This document shows, piece after piece, positions 33,176 to 43,150 of a DNA stretch of 64,000 nt. The stretch is from Anastrepha obliqua (Eukaryota > Arthropoda > Insecta > Diptera > Tephritidae): the NCBI RefSeq assembly GCF_027943255.1, contig NC_072892.1, positions 159,404,792 through 159,468,791 of the forward strand, in the 5' to 3' direction. Below the pieces are notes generated by a model. It ran no database searches. It was not told where the DNA came from and saw only the letters and a program-made list of their open reading frames with translations. Each line of letters begins with the position of its first letter. The stretch's first letter is position 1. The position numbers and the translations under genes were made by a program.

Positions 33176-33500
33176 AATTTAGCTTGGATGTGATGCTAGC
33201 TAAATTTTGTGAAACACATCCCAACTGACGTGGAATCCAAAGTTCCCCCCAACATTTTTGTTTCCACCATACCTAACGAGCAAACCTGGAAATCTATCAT
33301 CCTTGTCGAATCTCAAAGTGACGTAGTAGCCAAAGTTCCTCCCATACCTAACGAGCAAACCTGGAAATCTATCATCTTTTTCGCATCCCAAAGCGACGTA
33401 GCACCAAAAGTTCCCCTCACAATTTTCTTTTTTAGCATAGTTAAAGGGCAAACCTTGAAATCTATTAGCCTTGGTACCGCCCAACCTACTGCATTCTCAC
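33155..33500. repeat. Short palindrome followed by three tandem units
   Basis: GATATGTTTCACAAAATTTA and its inverted copy TAAATTTTGTGAAACACATC (33164-33224) form a foldback with a loop of about 13 bases. Then come three imperfect units at about 33235, 33320 and 33408. Each has CAAAGTTCC.CCC, a (C)ATA segment, AACGAGCAAACCTGGAAATC and TATCATC. The 109-codon plus-strand frame here is only the repeat read through. Confidence 0.65.
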
Positions 33501-35289
33501 CTTCTTTGTTGATCACTCATTACTTTATTTTAAAATAGCTGGCACCTCTCTTGAAAGATCCATCCGTGCATACATACACACACATATATATGCATAGGCA
33601 CATGAACACATACACGAATACATATTCAACGAAATTTATGAGTAGTTAGTTGACTTTTTGATAAAAACGAGTTTTAATCTTGAAAAATGGCTCAATAATT
33701 AAGTAAGCGTGCTTACAATTATCACCTACATACATACATAGCGAGCAAAAGGAGAGTCAGAGAAAGAGAGAGAGAGAGAGTCAAAAAGGTTAAGTTTTTA
33801 ACATACACACACACATTTACAAGCTAAAATCAATTGGTAGACTTGGCCAAAACAACAAACGAGGATTCGAATTTAAAGCCTCAACGATCGCATGTTTATT
33901 GGCTGTGCCGGGGCTCACTAACAAACTAAACAGTAGCAGTTTAAGTAATGAACTCTTTAAGTCGCTTTTAATTGGGCGCAGCAACAGAGTATTATTTTTG
34001 GATAAATTTAAGGTATTCAATTTTAAATTACAAAAAAAAAAAAAAACAAAAAAAAAAAATATGTGATCTAAGCACTATAAAATGGAAAAAAATAAAAATA
34101 GGATAAATAAAGAAACATGTACACATACACAGGCATTTAAGTTGAAATAAAGTGGGAAGTGTTAAAAATACATACATATATCATATACATATATTACCAA
34201 CTACAACGGATCTAACAGACTGGGAATTTGAGCCAACCACGCAGATAACCAAACTCTACAATTATTTACTCTTTGATAAGAAAGACCGGTCAATATTTTT
34301 TGTCAATTGTCTAACATATGCATACAAATAAATAAGAAGTTAGTTGTGGCATGGAACGTGAAATTGTTCACCCAACTATGTAGATAAGTATGTATGTACG
34401 TGCATACATGCAAATAACTTTCCACATGTCAGTGACTTCAATAGAACCGTTTTTTTTTGTTTGTTGACAAACTCAGTGTTTATCGTTTTTTTAATCGTAT
34501 CCTTGGATTAGTAATCCAAACAAATAAAGTGCAAATAAACAAAAAATGTGACAGTTGAAAAATTATAAATAAAAGTTCATAAGAATGTAAGTATGTATGT
34601 ATGCGCTTACATACAAATCCCGCATGCAGTAAGAAGTGTTGATTTGTCTGCGTCCGTCAGCATGCGCATATGCACATACATATAGATATGTGATCTCCTT
34701 ATCTGCACATCGCACAATCTCATCTGTTATACACCTATTACACTTTTATGCGCAAACACACGCACGCACACACACTCTCGTGGTATGTATGGATGTAGTA
34801 TATACAGATTCATAGAACTCGTCTGCGGTCGGCAGCCTTTGCGTGAACCTTTTGCTGGTATGTAGAAGTGGTCGTCTTGTTTCAGCAATGCCTTGGCGAC
34901 AAGTTTTCAGCGGTGATATCTTCTTTTCTTCAGTGTGTCGAAAGCCTCGACTTTGTCGTTAACCATCGCCATCTATTATACCTTAAAAATGCACGGATAG
35001 GTACACAAACATATGCATATATGTATGTATGTAAATATTCGGCTGAATGTTGTGTGCTCTGGTAAACAGTAAAGTCTATTGATGCGATTTATTTTCCTAT
35101 AGACAACATGCGAGTATGCAAGAAGTGCAAATAACGTGCATGGATTTGTGTGTAAGTCTTTCACTGGCGACGAACCTGATGACCTGGAGAGACAACAACA
35201 CTAGTGGCTTCTCCATGGAAATGTCTCTCATTTTTAAAAGGATTTTTAAAAGTTCGAGGTTATGAGACATGAAAAAATATATTTTTTTT
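33501..35289. other. Intergenic AT-rich DNA with microsatellites
   Basis: It has (CA)n near 33576 and 33805, a GA run at 33765-33780, ACATACATAC runs, and poly-A near 34031-34060. No gene is supported. Confidence 0.5.
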
Positions 35290-36115
35290 TAGAATTTAAG
35301 TAATGATACGAGGGTTGCCACTCAAGTTTAGTTCAATTTTTACGCAAGCCATAGAGTCTGAATAATAATACGAGGGTTGCTCTCCAGCTTAGTTAAGTTT
35401 TATGCAATGCATAGAATTTACTATAAACAGGGATGCGAGGGTAGCTACTCAAGTGTTGTTACATTTTTTATAAACGAGGGTTGCTACTTAAGTTGAGTTA
35501 TTTTTTTTTATGCAAAGCGTGGATTTCAAATAATTATACGAGGGTTGCTACTCAAGTTTAGTTAATCTTTTTATGCAAGCAAAGCATGAACTTCAAATAA
35601 TTATACGAGGGTTGTTACTCAAGTTTAGTTAACAATTTTTTATGCAAAGCATGGAATTTGAATAATTATACGAAAGTAGCTACTCAATTTTAGTTTAATA
35701 TTTTTATGCAATGCATGAACTTTGAATAATTATGCAAGGGTTGCTACTTAAGTTGAGTTATTTTTTTATGCAAAGCATGGGCTTCAAATAATTATACGAG
35801 GGTTGCTGCTCAAATTTAGTTAAACTTTTTATGCAAGTCATAGAATTTAAACAGTGATACGATGGTTGCTACTTAAGTTAAATTTTTTTACGCATGCACT
35901 TTAAGTAATGACACGAGGGTTGCTACTTAAGTTGAGTTATTTTTTTATGCAAATCGTGGATTTCAAATAATTATACGAGGGTTGCTACACAAGTTTAGTT
36001 AATTTTTTTATGCAAGCAAAGCATGGATTTCAAATAATTATACGAGGGTTGTTACTCAAGTTTAGTTAAATTTTTTTGCGTCATGTAAAAACGGGAGTTG
36101 CTACTAAAGTGTGGA
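35290..36115 (+). repeat. 14-unit tandem array derived from a mariner terminal repeat
   Basis: Units of about 62-67 bases begin at about 35309, 35370, 35440, 35474, 35537, 35604, 35668, 35733, 35797, 35859, 35912, 35976, 36042 and 36090. Each opens ACGAGGGTTGCTACTCAAGT (with variants) and most continue TTAGTTAATTTTTTATGCAA and CAAATAATTAT. Units 4-6 and 11-13 resemble each other in order, suggesting a higher-order duplication. The same start (CCAGGGTGGCTACTTAAGTT) appears inverted at 36658-36689 as the other terminus of a mariner remnant. Confidence 0.82.
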
Positions 36116-36692
36116 AATTAACAAAAAAAATATTTACAATCGAAGCACTCCGATTAACCTACATAACTCAACAAATAGTGGTTTGAACACATCAACCGCT
36201 TCCCCAGGCGCTGAACGCAGACCTCTGTGAGAATAAAATGAAATCACTGGGTGCAAAATCTGGATTGTATGGCGAATGACCTTCCAATTCTATGTTTAGA
36301 AGGCTTAAAAATTCACTTGTTTGAGTCGATGTGTTAAAGCTCGCATTGTACTGGTGAAAAAGAATTCGTATTTTGTGATTTTTTCCCTCATTTTCCCCAC
36401 ACTTCTAGTAAAAAAAAGGTGGATATACCATGCAGAGATTGCCCTTCCTACGTTGCTCCCATGGGGGTAGTAATATGACCTGATCGTTGCACTGGAAAAA
36501 ATTCTTCACGATTTATATTTTTCCATTTTTTTTACCAAGATGGGTGCTTCAAGTGTCTGTAAGCAACACAAATAGTCCTCGTATGACAAAACTTTCTGAC
36601 AATGACTACCATTAGACATTTAAAATTTCACGGGAGGCATATTCCCTCATGCCTGAAAACTTAAGTAGCCACCCTGGTATAAATATATTTGC
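36116..36692 (-). pseudogene. Degenerate mariner-like transposase, minus strand
   Basis: Minus-strand fragments ILFHQYNASSHTSTQTSEFL, SLLNIELEGHSPYNPDFAPS, DFILF and a later AVDVFK stretch match mariner (HQDNASSHTS, HPPYSPDLAPNDF, (E)AVDAFK). The first Asp of the pair reads Y and several stops are present. Its 5' terminal repeat lies at 36658-36692, and the 3' terminus has become the array at 35290-36115. Confidence 0.65.
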
Positions 36693-36894
36693 CACACTTT
36701 GTGCCATGATCGTGTTCTAGGTTTCTGGAAACCTCATCGCGTTTCTGATAAGTGTTTTGGTCGATAGCGATATATACATACGTATAACATCGCCATTCAA
36801 GTAAACATGACTAAGTAGGTTTTAGACATTTGTGGTTAGTGTGTGCTAAGTAGAGCGGGTCGGCCTCATACAAAAAAAAGTTACAAAACTCCTT

Positions 36895-37190
36895 CTTCTA
36901 CTTCTTGATTGGCGCGATAACTGCTTACGCGATTTCGACCAAGTTTAACAAAGCGCGCCAGTCGTTTCTTTCTCTTGCTAACCGACGCCAGTTGGACACA
37001 CCAAGAGAAGTCAAGTCCTTCTCCGCCTGATCTTTCCATCGCAGAGGAGACCTTCCTCTTCCTCTGCTTCCACCAGCTGGTACCGCATCGAATACTTTCA
37101 AAGTCGGAGCGTTTGTATCCATTCGGAGGACATGGCCCAGCAAACGAAGCCGCTGGATCAGAGCCGGAGGATGGTTCAATATGTAGAAGT
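36895..37190 (-). pseudogene. RTE-like LINE 3' fragment, minus strand
   Basis: Minus strand: IQRLRLLGHVLRMDTNAPTL, KVFDAVPAGGSRGRGRSPLR, WKDQAEKDLTSLGVSNWRRL, ARERNDWRALLN. This is the best preserved copy of the C-terminus of the family at 12900. It is 5'-truncated near 37190. The sequence beyond it (37190-37500, minus) has an open frame of unknown origin. Confidence 0.75.
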
Positions 37191-37509
37191 CCACGCAAGT
37201 CGGGAACGTGTCTGCTCGCCATTCACTTGGGAGTGGCCAAGACAATTCTTCTGCTGCATACGGTCCAAGTAGCTCACAACTTTGGGGGCTTCATCCAAGT
37301 ATTCTCTGGGTAGTTTCCCAACATCCGTTCGAGAGCGAGCTAATGTGAGAAAGCGAAGCAATCCAGAATACCAGGTTGTGCGCTGGGCTTGGGACCCGCC
37401 ACGTAAAAATTCTCTCCAATGAAAACGAAAACAGAGCCTCGGATGAGAACTGTCTACACTGAAGACGACCACCGCAACCGAATTAAGGTTACGAAAATCC
37501 ACCCCTGTA

Positions 37510-40200
37510 TTTAGAGCTTATGTAGAGTGAATTTCGGCAATACACAAAAACATTTTTTTTGAACCTTTTAAAACTACTTTTTGGATTATTTTAAAAGAAA
37601 AACATTTTTTTTTACAGAGCCGAAATCCTTTCAACCGAAACCAAGTTATAATAAAAGAACTACTTCGGCGACTTTTCAAAGTACAAAAAAAAAATGTTTA
37701 CAGAGCCGAAATCCTCTCAACATATGCTGGACAATTACCAGTTTTTTTCGACCCAGCCAAGTATGCCTTTGTATGTATGTAAACCGGACGAGTACTACTT
37801 TTAACCAGCTGTTGAAATATATTTCCAAATCAGTGTTCAGTGGGAAGGTTCGGCCAAACGTTTTACAGTTTTTCTGGTTTGGATGTGGGTTCTGGCTCAA
37901 AACCGAAGATCGAGTCAATGTTTCGCTCAATGATAACACCAATCGGTTAAATGTTCGATAGTGAACAAGTGCAACGGGCTGTGAAAATGAGATTCAAGTG
38001 ACAGCAGTCAAATGTCAAAAATGCAAAATAATACCTCTGATAAAAGCCCTGATATTACCTCTCTGAGAAACCAGGTGTAATACTACTTGAAATGTTTTTT
38101 TTTATTTGTCTTCAGGGAGCAAAAATGACGACTCCTCGATCCTTGATCGACCGTACTAAATGAATATTTGCACCCAATTCCTGCATTCAACTTTTTTTCT
38201 TCAATTCCGGTGACATATCTATCATAGATGCACTGTAGGCAACGTCCTAATGGACTTCTAGCTGGAATCAAAATACGCACATTCGCACTTACATTCACAA
38301 AACAGTGCATTGACAGTATCCCAGTCCGGCATATAAGAAAAAGGGTGTGACAAAAAAATGCACGACTATCACCGATAAGTGACAAGAAAACGAGATTGAC
38401 AATAACAACAACAACGCCACTAACAATAACCATAAAATTGTAGGTGCCATTATGCGGTGTTGCTAACATACATACATACACACACATCTGCACATACATA
38501 CAGACGGGTGGAGCGCCGATTGTGGCTATGGGTTCGATAGAAATGGAATTGAGTATGAAACCATTTTATGACCTGGTTCGTGGTTCGGCCTGCTTTTAGC
38601 AGTAGTTATTTACATATAAACATATGCAAAATTGTTGAGATTATGTTGCACTTCACAAAGGTGACCATTATAATGCGTGAAATCGAATTGTGCATGGGTT
38701 TTCTGCTTCATGACTTTACTTTTCAACGATCAGTGGCCAAGGGCCGACATGAATGCTGTACGAGTTTTATACACAAATGATCATTAATATCGAGAAAAGC
38801 ATTTGGGTAATTGGAATAATAGGTTTGCTCATGTAAAAATTATCTAGTAACTTAATTTCCGAGAATTCGCTTTCAAAGAGAAAAATGTTAAAAAAAGTAC
38901 TTGAACGCAAAACGAATAACAATTTGCGAGTTACATGAACAACTGATTAAATGGTTGCCGAGAAAAATCACAAAAAGTAAAAAAAAAATAATTTGAACTA
39001 CTTCGTATGAAACTAAAAATAAAAATAATAATAAATAAATAATAATAAAGCAAAAAAAATGATAATAAAGCAAAAAAAAAAAATAATAATAAATCAAATA
39101 AAATGTCTAATAATGAGCTTAGCACCACCACACAACAGGTGGTAGCTGTGAAAGTGCGGAAACCAAAAATGTTTGGTTGGATGCGCCAACAAAGCAGCCC
39201 GTCTCTAAAGTTGAAGACTTGAGATCAAAAGTAGAGGAAAATGCCACTCTAAAGAATAAAAAGCTGAAGTGGGTCAAAATGGGCAACGAGCTTGTATTGC
39301 CTAGAAAGGAAGTCTAAGCGAATAAAGCTCCATAATTCAAAAACAGATAGGTCTAGCCTAGTTTGCCCATATCAACTGTTTTACCCATATTATAGTTTTA
39401 AAAAGGCTTTGGTTGCACGACAAAACAGGTTTCTATCTATTTCTCTTTTTCAATCAACTAATAAACAGTGAACTGGACAAAATACAAGTATTTAAAGAAA
39501 AAAAAAAACAATTTCCCAGAGGCTGTCTTCGACGGCAATGAAACTGTTAATGAGATCAGCGATTTAGAAGATGACATAGACTTACGTTCCAACGACAGTC
39601 GGTTCTATGAAACCGGAACGTCCCGGATTTATATCCGGCCAAGGACTGTCAATTTAGGGGCGCCTCTTATCAGTCGGCTTCAAAAAATCGATTCTTTTTT
39701 ACTGCAATCGATAGATATATTATAGGAGAAAATGCACTCAAAATTTTATAGCGGAATTTAAAGTGATTTCAGAGTTACATGCCTGTGTACCGTCCCACGT
39801 GTGAGTATACTGTCTACCTTCTGAAATCTTTGAAACACGTTTTCTCAAAACCATGGTTTTGAAAATACTTAAAAAAAAACGACGAAAGTTATCGCTTCTA
39901 ACCGATAATCTATATAAAGATAATTAAAATGCGCAACTATTTAACTAACAAAATACAAAAAAAAAAAACATTTTTTAATGTTATTTGACACCTTGTTTGA
40001 AAAAAAATAGCGAAAAAATCACTTTTTTCAATAATTAATTGTGTGTTCATTTTTTCATATTTTTATGCGGGAAAGCCTTCTGAATAAGACAATATTTTTC
40101 TTTTGTGTTTCAGGTGAAAGCTAAGACCGCAATCTTACCGCCGTTTTACTAGCGCGCAACGAGAAGCTGTGCGAGATCCCTTATATGTCCGCCATTTCGT
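37510..40200. other. Intergenic DNA, mostly unclassified
   Basis: It contains AT-rich and AAT-repeat stretches (39015-39100) and several short open frames without recognised motifs. Near 37600 and 37695 a segment CAGAGCCGAAATCC is repeated. See also the small frame pair at 39103. Confidence 0.4.
39103..39317 (+). pseudogene. Small unknown reading frame with one frameshift
   Basis: ATG at 39103 gives MSNNELSTTTQQVVAVKVRK then PKMFGWMRQQSSPSLKLKT and stop. The next frame continues VEDLRSKVEENATLKNKKLK then WVKMGNELVLPRKEV to a stop at 39315. The second part is charged and probably coiled-coil. It could be the end of a mobile-element gene; I do not recognise it. Confidence 0.3.
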
Positions 40201-40204
40201 TTTT

Positions 40205-41365
40205 TTATTTATGTTAAAAAGAGGTTGTCTGTAAAGTCGGTTTACTGACGATAGTTTAACGTGACAACGTCATAAGAAAATATTGATGGAATGGTTGCGA
40301 TTTTCAAAACAAAATTTTAATTTTATTTGTTTGATAGATATTTTGTATGGATATAGAGGAGGAGGTAAATGGAATTGCAATGGAATAGGCAAGTTACATT
40401 TACACAAACGTGAAAAATGACGAAACATTTATCAAATTCATGAAAGATATGTTCACTTTCGATTGTGCATCAGGCGTTAATAAGTCAACAACACTAAGAG
40501 GCAACATCATCGATTTGCTTTTTTCAAGACACTTTACACTCGAAACATTCCCTTTCATTTCCTACTTTTCCTATCATCATCCTATTCTCAACAGAGAAAT
40601 GGTTCATTACCATGCACACAGGAAGAAGGCATATGCAAATACAAATATGTGAATTTATATACACATGCGTATATACATACATATATATGTTCACTCAAGT
40701 AGGACAGAGCCAGATGTCGAACGTTGCCGAACGCGGGGACCGATTGTGCTCTTTGTCGTTCGTTCCGCGCTCTCGCTTGCAGTTCAAGCACATTAGCTTA
40801 CATTTGCTTGCGTACGGAATAGACTCGTATATTTGATATGTCCATGTGATTTGTATGCATCTTTACATATAGATTTGCTCGTTTTGAAAATTGCGCGAAA
40901 TTGTATATGTATATGCATGTTTATATACATATATTAGTATACAACATATCTTATAAGGTATGTGGTAAATATTACCATACATTTTTTCCTTCATATATAA
41001 TAAAAAAACTAATAATAATAACATTAAAACAACAGGTATTATTAATAAACTTGGTTTTATTTTAAATTCTTCAAGTAAATCAAATTAATAATAATCAATA
41101 AGAAGGCATATGCAAATACAAATACGTAAATTTATATATGTACATATGCGCATATACATACATATATACGCTCACTTAAGTAGGAGAGAGCAAGATGTCG
41201 AACGTTGCCGTTCGTTTGCTTTGTTCGTTCCGCGTTTTCGCATGCAGTTCATTCAAGGTAACGACAAATGAGCAAGGTAACACTAATGAGCAAGGTAACG
41301 ACACATTTTTTCGTGCGTGCAGCCGGCTAAATCGAATTATAAGACGTTATCACGTCAAAAATTGT
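40205..41365. mobile_element. Dispersed non-coding repeat, long copy with internal duplication
   Basis: The left end GAGGTTGTCTGTAAAGTCGG then TTTAACGTGACAACGTCAT mirrors the right end (GACGTTATCACGTCAAAA), giving short inverted ends. The inner block CAAATACAAATA...TGTCGAACGTTGCCG occurs at about 40630-40790 and again at 41100-41230. Near the right end GAGCAAGGTAAC occurs in tandem. A short copy is at 54780-55185. Confidence 0.6.
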
Positions 41366-42236
41366 TTATTACTCTTCAATCATGCCTTCAAATAAATGCA
41401 AACGATTATTCCTGTGTGTCGCTTTTTTCGTCTCGAAAAAAAATTGAGAAAAAACACCTTTTTTTGAAGCCACTAATAAGAGGCCCCCCTACAACAACAA
41501 CATGTCATATACTTAACACCAGCTACCCCAGCTTACTTTTCATATTATTCCATACATCCATATATAATATTTATTTAACTCGTAAATATATTTATTTTCC
41601 TTTGCACTCAGCTTTTTTCCTCACTTGCAATTTCTTACAAGTTAAAAATTTATACAGTAAAAATTGACAACTTCCCCCCAAAGTGAATGCCATTTTGCTC
41701 TTTCATTTTCCCCTACTTTGCAAGTTTTTTGGATATATGAACACCAAAACTTCATAATTTTTAACAATGGAACAAATTATTTGCTATATGAGCAGACCTA
41801 ATATAATTTTCTTAAATAGTAGAAGAAAATGAATCGCATGCGCATGAAATTAAAGGAGGCTAGCACTTGAAAATATGCAAAAATTTATTTTTGGTTTAAT
41901 AATTTTATTCCATATGTTTCCGATTTGATGCGATTTCCTATAAAAGTTCTTATACTCTTAAATTGCGCTACACATTAGTTGTTCGTTCTATAGCGGAATC
42001 TGCATCCTTTAACTGGATACCTTATCATGCCTGTCATTTAAATAACTCGAATTGAACGTATTCAAACATTGGGCTTACTCTACGTTCCCTTCGTTTTCAT
42101 GGCGGCATTTTTTTTATTCCTTCATAAATTATACATGCAGATCACATTCTCAATTGAAAATAAAAAAAGTATTTAAGAAAAACATCATAATGCATAATAT
42201 ATAGCTCCTACTCGGAACATAGGGCTTAAATCATAA
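41366..42236. other. Intergenic AT-rich DNA, nothing recognised
   Basis: No coding signal. Near 42190-42222, ATAATATATAGCTCCTACTC recurs as an approximate direct copy at 43152 and inverted near 43390-43435. The PIF element therefore sits inside another, unnamed repeat. Confidence 0.4.
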
Positions 42237-42455
42237 AGCTAAATACACACCAGGCAGCCGTTGAAGCAACGGTTGCAGCAACGTGTTGCCTTTGTTTAAA
42301 AACACGTTGCGACCGTTGCTTCAATCTCAGTATTGTGTATAACTGTGGTGCAGGAAAGGTACAAGCGGAAGATACGTAAAATTAAATTTTTTAAATGATC
42401 GACGAAATGCGTAAAATTACTTCTCTTATTATAATTGACGAACTTTTGTACGAAA

Positions 42456-42730
42456 ATGAGGAAGAAAAAAAATCTGGTCCAAAAATTGGCTTTTAAAAAA
42501 ATCGAATTTTCGAACGAGAGGCTCCTGAAAGAACTGAAGGAAAATGAGCCAGCGGACTATAAAAATTACATGAGGATGGACGAAGCCCTGTCTAGAAAAT
42601 TGTTGGACTTCGTAAAGGCCAAAATAACGAAACAAGATACCATAATGAGAGAGGCAATATCAGCAGAAATTAGACTGGCAATAACTTTGAGGTATCTTGC
42701 AACCGGAAACGCTTTTGCGGACTTGAAATT
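42456..42730 (+). pseudogene. PIF/Harbinger transposase, N-terminal fragment
   Basis: From ATG at 42456: MRKKKNLVQKLAFKKIEFSN, ERLLKELKENEPADYKNYMR, MDEALSRKLLDFVKAKITKQ, DTIMREAISAEIRLAITLRY, LATGNAFADLKF. This is the N-terminal region of a HARBI1-like nuclease (D...NY(L/M)RM, L......I.K.DT.MR.(A/P)I....RL..TLR(F/Y)LATG...(D/E)L(K/Q)F). The DDE catalytic part is missing. The frame then runs into sequence antisense to the second gene. Confidence 0.8.
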
Positions 42731-42886
42731 TTTATCAATTTTATTGTATTCATTTTTTAATTGTTCGTATGCTTTTTTTCTAAAAGTTTTATTTTTATAT
42801 TTTTCACTACTTATATCCCACAGCTCTCTCAAATTTTTATATTCGTTAATAAAATTAACATAATTTTCATTATTTTCAATTGCCAT
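42727..42886 (-). pseudogene. MADF-domain protein fragment of the PIF/Harbinger element
   Basis: The minus strand from ATG at 42886 reads MAIENNENYVNFINEYKNLR, ELWDISSEKYKNKTFRKKAY, EQLKNEYNKID. This is a MADF DNA-binding domain start (FI..Y..LW(D/N).....YK(N/D)...R..A(W/Y)..(L/I)). Autonomous PIF/Harbinger elements carry such a second protein, so both partners of the system are represented. Confidence 0.75.
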
Positions 42887-43150
42887 TTTTTCCTTTTTCA
42901 CTTTATTTTACTCCGCACGAACCTTCTTCTTTGCTTGTGTTCAACGAACTGAACGAGTAAAAGCAGTAAACAATGATACACACGAAGCAACGGTTGCAGC
43001 AACCTATCCCAAAAATCAAATTTATTTGATATTTCAGGCAACGGTTGCAGCAACACGAAAATCATTTGGCAACACAGCTACACACGAGGCAACGGTTGCT
43101 TCAACATGGCCGAGTTGCTGCAACGGTTGCCTGGTGTGTATTTAGCTTAA

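Larger units (their letters stand above)
42237..43147 (+). mobile_element. PIF/Harbinger-derived element, copy 1 (TAA duplication)
   Basis: 911 bases flanked by TAA (42234-42236 and 43148-43150). Terminal inverted repeats are AGCTAAATACACACCAGGCA at the left and the mirror at the right. Subterminal DNA is crowded with GCAACGGTTGC/GCAACGGTTGCAGCAAC motifs in both orientations, likely transposase binding sites. Inside are the beginnings of two different element genes facing each other. Confidence 0.9.

Noticed and set aside
33209..33538. 109-codon plus-strand gene
   Set aside because: It consists of three tandem repeat units read in one frame, with no gene features.
36975..37313. 112-codon plus-strand frame
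   Set aside because: It is the antisense of the RTE-like LINE C-terminus at 36895-37190.
37176..37502. 108-codon minus-strand frame with PREYLDEAPKVVSYLDRM
   Set aside because: It is next to a LINE fragment and not low-complexity, but no family could be recognised and no start or splice context supports a gene.
38083..38499. 138-codon minus-strand frame
   Set aside because: No recognisable domain, biased composition and it is crossed by CATACATA simple repeats.
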